From assembly GCA_011800805.1 (NCBI GenBank), contig MPNW01000028.1, forward strand, positions 191,686 through 255,685: DNA of 64,000 nt. Direction: 5' to 3'. The notes under the pieces are model-generated. The model saw only the letters and a program-made list of their open reading frames with translations, ran no database searches and was not told where the DNA came from. This DNA is from Hirudo medicinalis (Eukaryota; Annelida; Clitellata; Hirudinida; Hirudinidae). The position numbers and the translations under genes were made by a program. Numbering within the stretch: the first letter of the stretch is position 1; each line of letters begins with the position of its first letter. Shown here piece by piece: positions 47,636 through 60,600 of the stretch.

Positions 47636-50600
47636 TTATAAATTATCATTTTCAGTAAAAGCTTCGTTTCTAACACCTGTTCGTTGTAGGCAATCCTCTA
47701 CGAAGAGCTCCGGTTTAAAATGAGTTCCATTGGTGATAACATTTGCTTTGCTTGCATATTTTCCTGTCCGATATTTTTCCATTGAAGGTCCCCAGTCTTC
47801 AGTGGGTCTTGACAAATTCTTTATTAACTGAAAGGTAATTAAATTTTAAATAAAAGCCTGGCACCAGAAAGAAGCAAAGATTCTTTAAGTTTTGTAATTG
47901 CTATTTATCGTTGTGCTTTAACAAAGCTAATGATCATTTTTAACTTTTACCTGCCATCCTCCATTTTTAAGGAAGTAGAACATAAACCACAATGGGAGCA
48001 TGGAAATTGTGATGGCCACAGATAGCCATCCTAATCCTTCGCCCCATACAGGAAGAGGTTTTGCGTAAAAGACTGGAACTTTATACTGAATCAGTAGAAA
48101 TATTGCAACGGCCTGCAACAGTTTAGCATTAAAGGTCAGCAATACATTTCTAAATGAATTCGTATCTAATTTCATTAAAATCGATTAATGATATGGTTAT
48201 GTATTAATTTAAATAAATTCATATAATTTCAATATATATTCATAAATAATAAAATTAACTGCTGTTATCACCAATAAAATGATAGGAGACAGGAAACACC
48301 AAGTTATTCTGTAAAATAAACATGGCTTCTTTCCCAGCATCATCTCAATGTCATTGGCGAAATTGGAATATCCTGTTCAAATAGTTCAAAGTTGCAAAAA
48401 CTGTTTTTTTTAAATAAATTTAGTTGCAAGAAGCAAATGAGTGTTAAAATACAAAAATGGGTTTGAGAAATCTTCTAACCGTAAATATATTGAATGGCCA
48501 CAAACTCCATCAAACCGGCGAATAGAAGAGGTACGCCTCCGATAAAAGCATCAATTAAAGACAAGACGTAAAACCCGCCCTGATAACATTTTAATTTGAA
48601 AATTGATGTTATTCGAGAGTTATCAACTTACAATCCAATGTTTGTCGAAATTTGGGCTTACGTTTGTCACCATTACGAGACCAGCGAAAAATAAGACCAG
48701 ACATCCACAGGCACGAAATAGTACCAAACGAATCTTTGATTTCCTCAAAACAGAAACATTATCAATAACTGCTGAAAGAGTGGTTTCAACTTGAGAAAAC
48801 TGCAAATTATTTAAAATTGTTTTATATATCATATTAATGTAATTTCTAAGTCTTACATAATTTATTATTAATAATTTATTTAATTTAATATTTTAACTTT
48901 ATCCAGGCTATAAAAGGTGATACCTGGGAACTGAAACCGAGGGTTAGCATCATAAGAAAAAAGAGAATGGACCACAATGGAGCCACAGGCATCGTGGACA
49001 AAGCTTCAGGATAAACCACGAAGACCAATCCAGGACCTGAAACAATTGAATGAATCAATACATAATAAGCAAATTACATTGCCAATTTGTTACTCTTGTC
49101 AAACCTTGTTGGACTACTTGGCTTATCAGCATATTTTTCTTTTTTGCCATGTAACCCATAACTGAGAAAATTGCAAAACCGCCATAGAAACTGGTCAGAC
49201 AATTTATTATCGGCACTATAATCGAGTCTCTGAAAGTACAACAAAAATTCTGAAAATTTTCTCATGTAGCTAGTAAAACATTTATATTCCTTATCGATTA
49301 ATAATCGATTATTTGCATTTCTTGCTAAATGACTTTAATATGATTTAGAAATTATAAAATTCAATAAATTATGTTAGAATATGTTTCAGCCACATTTATA
49401 TTTATACTTCATATAATTATTGGGAGTATTTAATTAGTAGTTAAAGATACCTGAGGACATTATTCTTGAATGGGTTGAAACTAGATAAAGTAATCATTCC
49501 TCCTGTACAAAGACTCAGAGAGAAGAATATTTGTGTGGCTGCATCACTCCAAGTCTTAAATTCATGAGCTATTTTTAATCGTTCATATTTCTAACGAGTT
49601 GTATTTTTCACAAACCTTGCCATCAGAGAGCTTGGCAAAATCTGGTTTGATGTAGTAAATAATTCCCTCGTATGCTCCATCTAAAGTGACTCCTCTTATC
49701 AACATGATTGTGAGCAGAACGTATGGAAATATAGTGGAGAAGTAGACGACCTTTTGAAGTTAATAATAAACATGAGCAAGTGTGATCTGTGATTTTACAA
49801 GAGGTTTGGACTTAACATTTTTAGTCATAGTTCATCGAAGAGATGAGAGCCCGGAGGACATTCTTAACTAAATTTAGTTAAAGTTAACAATCACAATCAG
49901 CATACCTCGAAGGTATTTGCACATCGAAGGCTTTGGTATTTATATATTTATATTTGTATCTATGCATTTCCATATCCTCAACTTAATAATATTAATAAGA
50001 ATTATGAAATTATTACTTGGGCTTATTATTTATTTATTATAAATTATTACTGAGTCGCCCAACAAACATTTGTCCTTGCGACTTAGTTTTGAAAGATTTA
50101 GGTTTTACATCAAATATTAATTTAAAAATTTCATATTTGCTAACATTTGTAGTAATAAGGTAAATGTTTGTAAAAAAAAAAAGTTTGTAAATGTATTGTT
50201 TGTATTATCACCTTTCCTAAAGATTTTATTCCTTTGACGAGTACAAGGAAAATGCACAGCCACACTAATAGGTGGCATAGAGCCAATTCCCACACGATTG
50301 TTCCCTGTTCGCCAATTCCTCCGGATATTTTCAACACTTTGTGGCTACAATTTAATAAATTATTTAGTTAATGACGAAACTTCAACATTACGTTATTTCA
50401 GACAATTTATTTTTATGGCTAAGGGCGTTTCTGTCCAACAGATCTCAAACCGTCAAGATGAACGGCAAATTATCTGTTAATGGAGATGTGACCAGTGGTC
50501 TACCTCAAGAGAATATGCTTTGACCTACAATTTTCTTCTTTTATACAAATGATATTGTGGATGAATTTACCGATAACTCTGTCAAATTTAAACTATTCGC

Positions 50601-52734
50601 AGATATTATACTCTACTCATCATCTCCCCACAACTCTTCATTACAAACTGCTGATACACAAGTTGTTGTCTTGGAGTGACAATTACAATTAGCTCATGAC
50701 AAATGCCTTTCAAGCTTCCATCAAGAGGGCTCGGAGCAACGTCCCAATAAACAACTCTATAATTGTCTCCCCAATCATATCTTCCACAAAACATATCCGA
50801 GACTATGGTCGTCATTGATAATTATTGACTTACTTTTAAAGTCCATATCAATAGCATCGTTCACAAGGCTTTTGTGAAATTATTCCTTAAATACTTTTGC
50901 TCAAGAGACCAAGAAATTTTAGCCATGTCCGACCACTTCCTGAATATTGCTCCTTAATCTTGCATCTTTACCATACCTTAAGCATCCTTTAATTAAATTA
51001 TTAACTGTATGTTGTTCCTCGTCATTTTCCACATCACTCTATTTTCTTATTTACCATGTTTCTTATTTGTCTTCATTACACTTACTTATTATTATTATTA
51101 TTATTAATATTATTATTATTATAAATTTGCGTTAGTGGTCATTGATTGACCCTTCAATTTGCTGGAAAAAAAATATATTCAGTTAATTAATTTCGACTCA
51201 AAATCGATTTGGCTCTTTCAATAGGAAATTAGAGTTTCTGATTTAAGAAACATGTCCAAGCGTCTTCTAATTTTATTGCCATCTTCACACTACCAACTGA
51301 TAGATTTCCAACCTCTAGTTATTTCTCCAAAATAAGACTCTGAACTTCATGATCCGAAGCTATGTTGAACGAGTAACATAGTCGGTCGTAGGCTTACTAA
51401 AAACTAAAAACTACAGGTAATTCCTAAAACAAGAAGCGACGAGATTCAACGGGTTCTTGGCATGAATCTCGCCGCCATCTCCATGTGAAAAACATGTCTT
51501 GCGTTATCAATTTAAGAAACAAAAGCTTTCGGTAGTTCATCAAGCATGATAACAAAATTTTTAATCACATTTACCCGTAAGTTGGACGAATAAAAATATC
51601 ACACTTACTAAAAATATTCTTCAGCAGGACTAGTGCAGTTTTTCACGACATCGCTTACATCTAAAGGCACATTATAAAAGCTCCCATTTATATTGCATCA
51701 GACAAAAGGGTTTAATGTAATTACTATTATTAGTAACACAAAACAAGACTTTACTGGCTGAGAGGTTGCTCATTGATCCAAATCTACAGCAGTTCTCGGT
51801 ATTCCACGGATTGCCACAATCTTGCCAGGGAAGTTTTGAAGTCATTGAAGCAAAAAAATAGTATGTGATCCAGGCTAAGATGATGTTGTAATAAAGCGTG
51901 ATGAACGTATTTATCGCCACCATTGCACATCCTAAACCTGTGAAATGTGTATCGTTATTTGAACATGAAAAAAAAATATATAAAAAAATAAAAGGTTAAA
52001 GCAACGCATCGTGTTTTGTTCGTAACATCAAGTTGGATTTGTAAGTTGTATTATAGTTGTATTTGTAATTTGAAATGCGGATGATATTACTAATAAATGT
52101 TAATATTGACTCAATAACTTGAACGGTCATTTCAAATATATTACACTAGCTTAAATTAACCTTTAAATAACGGATTGATGCTCCAAGCAGCTATTGGACC
52201 AAGGCTGGAAAACTGGCCAAACGAAAGTTCTAACATGAACATTGGTATGCCGACCAAAATGAGAGTTCCAAAATACGGAATTAGAAACGCTCCTATGAGT
52301 AGTGTTTGTAAATTATTAGTAATTATCAAATTATCAACTATTTTATAAAACTGCAAAAAACGACTCCGAGAAACTGTTTAATTTATTAAATAGCTTAGTG
52401 AATTTAACAAATTTAAGTAAATTTAAGTGAAGTTGTAAAAAAACATGGTCCTGTTAGGATGTCATTAAGCTGTTTGTACAATACAAGCGACCCCATGAAA
52501 CAATCTCAAATTTGTTTTCGTTAGAAAGTTTATAAAATAAAAATCTGGAGAAAGTAAATAACCTCCGCCATTGCTGTAGCACAGGTAAGGGAATCTCCAA
52601 ACATTTCCCAAGCCAACTGCCAGACCAACAACGGTTAGTATAAATTCCGCTTTGTTTCCCCATGATGCTCTTTCCACCAACTCATCAACTTCCTTCGCAG
52701 TGGGTACCTCAACTTTCACTTCGCAGTCTTTGGC
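47636..52734 (-). CDS. SLC6 sodium/chloride-dependent transporter, glycine-transporter-like (first coding exon not found)
   Basis: A plasma-membrane symporter moving an amino acid or neurotransmitter with Na+ and Cl-. Fourteen exons join in phase to 613 residues plus TAA: 52563-52734, 52161-52292, 51755-51937, 51609-51660, 50212-50344, 49616-49750, 49451-49554, 49105-49229, 48924-49036, 48662-48799, 48480-48579, 48272-48372, 47951-48112, 47636-47827. TM1 holds [18 protein letters not shown]2 has [11 protein letters not shown]. The second extracellular loop has [15 protein letters not shown] and Asn-glycosylation sites. TM6 reads [20 protein letters not shown]. Then come [10 protein letters not shown] and a C-terminal tail with [11 protein letters not shown]. 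The closest wording is to GlyT1/GlyT2, but the substrate is not proven. TM8 reads LGFSSQ, where GAT1/GlyT-type members have Asp (LGIDSQ/LGLDTM). The first exon opens at an acceptor in phase 0 with no ATG, so at least one upstream exon with the start is missing from this reading. Confidence 0.9.
50421..51010 (+). pseudogene. LINE reverse transcriptase remnant in an SLC6 intron
   Basis: Antisense to the transporter gene, between exons 50212-50344 and 51609-51660. One frame gives [14 protein letters not shown], then [20 protein letters not shown] followed by DI where active copies have DD. It continues with [13 protein letters not shown] and, after a shift, [20 protein letters not shown] and PEYCSL. 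This is the order of a Jockey/CR1-type ORF2 from palm to thumb and connection. Several stops and the lost catalytic Asp show it is dead. Confidence 0.8.
51088..51121. repeat. (ATT)n microsatellite
   Basis: Interrupted ATT units at the 3' edge of the LINE remnant. They may derive from its tail. Confidence 0.7.
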
Positions 52735-53550
52735 CTGAAATTGTGATAAACTTCAATAAGCGCCCATACGATGTTTAAGAACTACGTCTGCGTACCATCA
52801 AGACTTTGGCTTAAATCAATAATAATATTGTATTACAACTGTTTGAAAGTTGTGGATTTGACGAAGTGTTCAACATTCGCAAGTGCCACTAGATTTAATG
52901 GGTTGTTAGACTTTTAAGTGTTCTGATTTGAAGTTGGACATTGTTCGACATCCTCCTGACATTCCTGATGACATCACCTCTCATACTAACATTCTCTTTC
53001 ACCCCAACTCCATTTTTGAACTTGCTCGTTCAAGATTCTTTAATTAAAGGTTTTTTTATTGATCTTGACAGCATTTTTAAGAAATGCCGACTAAAGAAGC
53101 ATAGTGGGTACTGGTGAATCTCAATGCTATGTAAGTTATTTGAATTATTTCTAAATCTTTCCGTTGAGATTGCTTAGCCTTAATAGAATAATTCAACACA
53201 CTTTAAAAACTTTAAATCTTATACAGATAAATGCATATATTTAAATTCATTTTCGTTATAGAAAACTAAATTGATTAGAGTTTGATCTCATCGTACAAAA
53301 TGTACGGAAGCTTAAAGAAATTATTAAAGGAACAATGACAATATTGTCATTCCATGTCAAATCAACATCTGGCATCACGATCTTGGATTTTGCTGAAATG
53401 GGGCACAGTTGTTAACCTAGATAGTAAGTTAAAAAACTAAAATTTTAGATTTCTTGGCCAATCAATACGTCAGAAATATGGGTCGTTGAACTTTAACCGA
53501 ATGCCAACAACTCACGATGGTTAAGAGGATATATGTTTGGTTCTAGAGCA
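52735..53550. other. upstream flank of the SLC6 gene
   Basis: Should contain the missing first coding exon and promoter of the transporter (minus sense). I could not pick a convincing ATG exon ending in phase 0. Confidence 0.35.
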
Positions 53551-53745
53551 CCTAGAAGGATAATATTTAGTTTCTTAACACTCCGCCTTGGAGGTCCGAC
53601 AGGGATCCTCAGAGGAGGTTCCCCCGTCTTCAAACGTTTCGGCTCTTTGAATCTCCTGACGTTTTCGGGGGGAGCGGGCCGCATCCAGTGATCAGCCGGA
53701 TATCCCTGTCAGTTTTTATCCTTCGGAACCTAACGCTTACCGCCG
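53551..53745. other. GC-rich patch of unknown origin
   Basis: Clearly richer in G and C than the surrounding DNA (for example GGAGGTCCGACAGGGATCC and GGGGGGAGCGGGCCGC). It is followed directly by the 124-base tandem duplication. It may be part of a mobile element; no protein family is recognised. Confidence 0.45.
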
Positions 53746-53985
53746 GCTATGAGAGGCTCTCTTTGGCCTTCATACGCTGGTCACTGCTGCTTGGACTGGA
53801 GCGACTCCGGAAGCTCTCAATGGCTTCTTCATGTTGCATACTACCTGCTTTGCACCTACAAACTTCGACTATGCGAGGCTCTCTTTGGCCTTTTTATGTC
53901 GATCGCATCCACCCAGTTGCCTACAGCGGTCATGAAAGCTCTCAGTGGCTTCTTCATACCATGCACTTAATATATATTTATATTA
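53746..53985 (+). repeat. 124-base tandem duplication
   Basis: Copy 1 starts TATGAGAGGCTCTCTTTGGCC at 53746 and copy 2 starts TATGCGAGGCTCTCTTTGGCC at about 53870. Both also share AAGCTCTCA-TGGCTTCTTCAT near their ends, while their middles differ. The two copies read in different frames, so the duplication is probably not coding. Confidence 0.75.
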
Positions 53986-54699
53986 TGTTATACGTTATAT
54001 AAAATTAAAGATATTTGAGGGCTCTGTTTGGGCAACTTATTTAGACTTTTTATTCTTAATAACTAAAAATGATGTTGTCATTAGTTATTAAAGATGTTGT
54101 CAATTAAAACCTTTGAACAACATGATAAGATGTTCTTATGATTCTCGCCAAAGGTCAGGGAAGCACAACATCTAATTAATTTAATTTCACTATTTGGAAA
54201 GTTCATTTATTTTAATTGATTTTTTACTCTTTAACCGTTTTAGCATTATTTTAAAGAATGAACTTGCAAAATTCGCGAATCAAAAATGAAATGCATATAA
54301 AGTATTTATATTTAAGGTATGTAAGAGAATTCTGGATTCAGATTATATTGTTTCATTATATTTTTATCTTTATTTATTTTATCTTATTTCATTATATCTT
54401 CAGTTTTTACTCCGAGGCTGATATGAGATACACATAACTGTTCGGTGCGTTACGTCCAGCAGGGTTATTAGTAATTGTTAGTATTTTCTGACGCTTTTTC
54501 AGATGTGACATCTTTTACACAGTTTGAAAGTTTCCAGTCATTAAAGTCATAGAATCACTGACAATTTGTTTTCATTGCAAAGTAATATTCTTGCGCTGTA
54601 GTCATTTCTGCGACATTTTGCGCCTTGTTTATTATGCGAGTTTCCGTTTACAGCATCTGAGTGCCGCAACCGTCAAACCTTCGGAAGGGATTTTTAAAA
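53986..54699. other. upstream flank of the dynein intermediate chain gene
   Basis: AT-rich. The dynein gene's promoter and 5' UTR are expected at its right end. No TATA box is clear and no other gene is seen. Confidence 0.4.
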
Positions 54700-57600
54700 A
54701 TGGCAGACAGAAAAGCGGAATTAGAGCGAAAGAAGGCGATGCTGGAAAATTTGAGACGTTCCAAAAGAATGAAAGCAGAGGTAAACAATAAAATGTGTGG
54801 ATTTGCCATTCTTCAACTATCAGGCGTTTCAGTTTTCTCATTGCTTAGTGATATACAGATTTCATTGTTAACACCATTAAACCCTTAACTACATCCACAA
54901 TTTTCAGCCTGTAAATGGCGATAATGTTCAAAGTGTTGGACAGACAAACGAACTACCCAGATTAGATGCTGATGGAATTTTGAAGGAACTTGGTATTGCA
55001 TTTAATGGTATGACAATACATTCCTGGTTGCTTTTAATATTTTGTTCAATTTGTGATGTTCTGGGTTTTTATTAGTTTAAATTGACATCTATTACAATTT
55101 AAAATAGTTATTTGATTTGGGATGAATATTATGTTGAATATACTTATTTTGAGTTGTAATGTTATTATTTTGTATGCTAAGATTTGCTTTTGATTGCATC
55201 TTTACAATTGAAGAAGAGGTTAACACTAAATATTAAATTATTGCTTCACCAACAAAGCTGAGGCTCAGGCAAATCAACCAAGTGCAGAAGCTGAATCAGA
55301 AGGATCATTAACAAATCAGGACACTCAATCAATGTAAAACCACTTTATTAATTTTAATGTTGTCTGGTTGTATTTGTAAAGCTTCATTTATCTAAGCTTT
55401 GTTTGCATAATGCTTTGTTAAAACTTAGTTTTCTATTTAGCATATTTTAAGAACATTAAAATATCATTTATTGGCTTGAAGATGTCTTTTTTATTATTTG
55501 AAATGTCTCCTAATTAAATTAACTCCTAAAAATTAAGATTTGATCATATTCTAAGGCTAACATCACTGCTGATGTATTCATTGATTTTGTGTGACTCTCT
55601 CAACATTGGCCGTCATTGGTGTGCGATCAACTGATGAATGTGTTCGCTGTACGAGAGTGAACGTAATTGTTTATCAATCCCTGCTTGGATGTGAATGAGT
55701 CATCAGTGAGAGAGGGATGATGATTATGTGGATTTAAATGTGGCCTGTTGTTGCTATTGTTTTTCGATGGACATATTTTATAGTTGCAAGTGTTTCTGAC
55801 CAAATGCTAGGCAGCAGCTGCTGTCGTAAGGCAGTGCTTTTGTTTATCATATTTTGATTCTCTAAATTGATTGGTTAACTGAATTGAACTATTGCTAATA
55901 CATTTATTGATTATTAAGATTCATTTGTTGATATTTTGAATTTTTAAAAGATTGTGCTGTTGATTAAAATGTTTATTTTGTTTATGAACAAAATGTTGTT
56001 CTTGGAATTAAGCATTTGAAAGAAATAAAAGCAGAAATATGAAGTGTGATATCTCACTCATGTAATATATCCATTTCTTTGCCAGTCTCTTTTGTGGGAT
56101 GTCCTGATGCCACATTATGTCTCAGTTATTTTCATGCTGTTTTATGATTTTATGCTATTATGTCATTTTAATTTTAGGTGAGTATATCTATATGCATTAC
56201 ATGATCATCCGATTGTTTCAAATGCAGGAACAAGAAGAATGCCCTTTCAATATCCAAGGTGACTCAGACCATGATTCCCCCCAAGGATGTTGTGCAGTAC
56301 AACAAGGAGACTCAGACTCCCAAGGAAAATACAGAGAAGGAATGTTAGCAATAATATTATGAAATGTCAAGTTTCACTCACTCAATGCATCCATTTGTTT
56401 GTAATCTTCACATTTTTTTATGGAGAATTTAAATTTTGCATATAACTCCAGCATATTTCCACAAAGAGTATTGGATGCATTGGATTCAAACAGTCTCATG
56501 GAATTATATATTTTTGTGTTGTTTTCATTTTGCAACTTTGTTATGAGGATCACACGATGCTATAAAACAATAATTTCATGCAAATTAATGATGGTATTTC
56601 ACAAAGGCCGTCAAATGTTTTTACCTGTTTTGAGTAAGCTAAGCATTCAAAAGTCAATGGCAAACGACTGCATTGAAAAGAAATTGCAAATCGCAAAGTG
56701 ATTTATGTGTCTTCACTTCACATAATGATTACATTGCACGTGGAAAATAGTTGCAAGGCCCATGGATTGGTAGCATTTGATGTAGATTGATATGCTAAAA
56801 TTCAACCTTAGCACATCCTCTCGACTATTACGGTGAGTTGATGAGGTAGTTGAGCCACTGATTTCTATTGGTTGCTTCTTGGTCCTTTCTTCCTCTAATT
56901 CCTTGGTTTGCTTTTGATTAGGTGCTTATAGGGTTGCCTAAATTCTATGATGTTTTTCTGATTGCTTGTGGTGCTTCTAGTCTTCTAACAATTATATCAT
57001 GATGTTTGTCTAAATGCTTTAACATCTAAAAATTTTATTTCAAATTTTGTGACATCTGTTGATTTTCAATCCATTGCCATCTATCTGTAGCTTAAGAATA
57101 TCAAACAAATGGGCCCCATTTGTAGCTGAGGTGTTGATCACTAATTATCCTTGCTTTTCTGGGAATAGAAAATTGAAAGCAGACTTAAAATATTCATTGT
57201 CAGAATATTTGTTTTGTGGTTATTCAATTTAGTTGAAATTTTGATCTCTACCATGAAATGGCCAAAACAAAACTCTTTCCAGCCAGACATAGTAGTACGT
57301 ATGGATCTCCAAAGTTTCTTCACCCACATTTGGAGTGGGATGGAGATGATTTGGGGATTTCAGCAGGTAGGTGGCAAACTCGTCTGCTGATTGTGCCCTG
57401 TGCAGCTGTCTGTCATCACCTTTGTAACAATTTCTTTAGCTTGTTTTAGTTCTTTTTTGTTCAAGGGAACTTTTGTGTTTTGTTTTAATTTCATGCATGC
57501 CCTTTTTGTAGGTTTTTTTAATCTGTTCATTTACTGTCAACATTATTTTTGAGTTCTGTATGAATACTTTGCATACTAATGATTTGATATAATTTCTTTT

Positions 57601-60600
57601 CCTTTTTCCTCTCTGAAATATGAAATACTGGTTACTATACCAAGTATTGCATATGTTGGCTTGCAATCAGTTACATTATATAAAAGTGCTGAATATGTTG
57701 TTGCATGAATTGTGCTTTTGACTAAATTATTGTGTGCTTTATTGTGTTACGATGTGAGCCTTTTTCAACAGGTTGGAATAAATCAAATTTGATTAACTAT
57801 GTTTATAAGTAATGTCTTATTTTTAGCGTCTGCACTTTAAAGCTTGGTTTATTAATGTTGAATTTATCTTTGTAATTGTCTTGATTGAATGGCAGTAGCT
57901 GTCAAGTTTTATTTTGGGCAGCAAATTTTGAAATGGACTAACACAGCCCTAACTTACTTTGAATCAGATGAGGATGGAGATTCGGAAACAGGAGTCGAAG
58001 TTCAGAAGATGCCTCCAAGTGCTCCACACAAACCTGCGGTGGTTGAGGAAGAAACTCCACCTGTTGAGGAAAAGCCAGGTTGGAATTTGATTTTGATCTG
58101 CAATTCTTACCAACTTTCATTTAAAGGATTGTAAAACATTATTGTTTTGATACTTGATTGTTTTGATGTCGTTCCACCATTGCTAAGCGATGAGAGAGTT
58201 GTCCGAAGAACAGAGGAAAACAATCATGATGTCGGAGGACTTCCAAACGTTCTTCAGTCGAGCATCGAACCTCGTGGAACGTGCTATCGGAGAATACGTG
58301 GACATCTTCACCGATTATTCTGGACAGGAGGATGATGAAGATGAAAGGTTGGAATAAATAATTCACAATTTATGTTCAGTTACTCATTTCAGTTGTGGTA
58401 AGGAGAATGATTAAAACATCCTTAAAGAAAACAACTGAATTCAAAAACCATTTTTAAATTGTTGTATCACCTTTACTTGCCTGACAGTTAATTGATTTTT
58501 CACAAATGATTCATGCCCACTATTCTAGACCAAACTAGAAAATTTTAAGCTAACTTTATGTATGGACACTAAGTTGTTCCCACTGTCTTTTGTATTCTGT
58601 CTTTTTACATATACAAACATCTTGAAATATGCAATGAGTACCCTGTGAATTTACTAATTTTAGTCAGTAAAAGTATAATTGAAGTTTAGAAAAGTAAATA
58701 GAAATATTCAAGTAACAAGTTATATGCTGTAAGAGTTGGCATTTGCACAAGATATGCAATATTTAAAATGTATTTTTGTAATGCAGAGGTTTAAGTGAAG
58801 GAGAACAGCTGAAGCTGAACAGAAACTTTTTTAGTGAACGTTGGTCCAAAAATAGAACCATCACCTCACTTGATTGGTCAACCCAGGTTGGATGTTTATG
58901 TTGATGGTCAATTTATGATGTGCTTACCAAGTGCATTGGCCTAGTCGAGTAATTGAACTGTTTTGTTGTGTGCTTCAGTTCCCTGAGTTGCTGTTGGCCT
59001 CCCACAACAACAATGAAAGTCAACCTCAGGAACCAGATGGAGTTGTACTTGTATGGAATATCAAGTACAAGAAGACAACACCTGAATTTGTTTTCCACTA
59101 CCAGGTAAGCTGATGATGATGATGCTCATTATGTTTGGTGAAGGCATTATTTGGAGCTAATAGGACAGCTTGTTGTGGTATAATCAAGTATAAATGAATA
59201 TTAAGCACTACATGTCCATTGGGATCCATTAAACTACATGCATCATGTTACCTGTTATTTTGGGGATTTATACTCTCGTTTCCATTTTATTTATTCATTT
59301 GATTATTTAACATTTATTTATTATAATAAAAACTTAGTATTTAAACAAAAATCATTTAAAGTTCAAAATAGCAGACGCTAACTGGAAATAATTTGTTTCC
59401 TTCGTTTCACAGTCTCCAGTAACCTCTGCTTGCTTTGCAAAGTTCCATCCAAACCTGATCATCGGAGGAACTTACTCCGGGCACATTGTCCTCTGGGACA
59501 ACAGGAGCAACAAGAGGACCCCCATTCAACGAACCCCCATTTCAGCCTCAGTTCATACCGTTAGTATGAGTACTTTTTCTAAAAAGATGATTATCCAAAT
59601 ATATGAAATAATTGAGAAATCAAGAAATATGTGCTTTTAAGAAAGTAATTTTGATTAGAAAGCCATTTGATTTTTAAATTCAACAATCTGCTTAATCAAA
59701 AGCATTTTTATATTTAGACAAATAATTTCAAATAATGGTTTTTACTTGATTTTAAATTTTAATATTTTTATTCTTATTATTCACTGCACTTTATGTTTTT
59801 AAAATTATATTTTTATTTTGTTATCACAGCATCCAGTTTACTGCATTGAAGTGGTTGGCACACAGAATGCTCATAATCTCGCCTCAATATCGACAGATGG
59901 GAAGGTTTGCTTCTGGAACTTGGATATGCTTTCACAACCACAGGTGAGAATTCTTGCACTGTTCTTGTTACTTGGTGCGATGTTAAGGCATAATCGTCGT
60001 TTCACTGGAACTCAAACATGGCTTAGAAAGCTCACATCATTGATTCAACAAATCAATAAAGTTGAAAAGATCAGGTGCTAAGAATTAAATTATAGCTCAT
60101 TGGTGCAGTGGTTAGTTTCAATTGTGACACGTTTCGTGAATTACTTTTTATTTCCTTAACGTGCTCCATGGAGTACGAAAATATTAAAATATTATGTTTA
60201 AAACATAACTAGATCCAAAATTAAGGTTAAAAATGTCTTAAGGATTCTTCATGACATGGTTCTCCAGCAGCTATGTTTTATGTTTTAGGAGAGCATGGAG
60301 TTGCAGCAGAAACAGTCCAAGTCAGCAGCTGCCCTCTGCTTCTCGTTCCCTTATGGAGACTCAAACAATTTTGTGCTGGGTACAGAGGAGGGTGTTGTGT
60401 ATTCTGCTTGTAGGCACGGAAAGTAAGTCTTGTCATTATTTTGAGGCTGCTTGTTCTATGTGTCCTACGTGGTCATTTCTTTGCAATATTTGTTTATTAT
60501 TTTTAAATAATTATGAATTGTTTTATTGTTGGTCATCTTGTTGCAGTTGCTGTTACTGGCATTAATTTATTTTCTTTGAACATCAGCAAGGCAGGCATCT

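Noticed and set aside
52465..52719. Start of the SLC6 protein at MKVEVPT
   Set aside because: That codon is GTG inside an exon that opens at a clear acceptor (TTTCAG at 52735-52740), so the true ATG is in an upstream exon.
53688..54002. 104-codon plus-strand frame over the tandem duplication
   Set aside because: The two repeat units read in different frames and there is no recognisable domain or splice context.
60090..60130. A-box-like GGTGCAGTGGTTAG in a dynein gene intron
   Set aside because: No B box or SINE tail follows at the right distance; a single short match is not enough.
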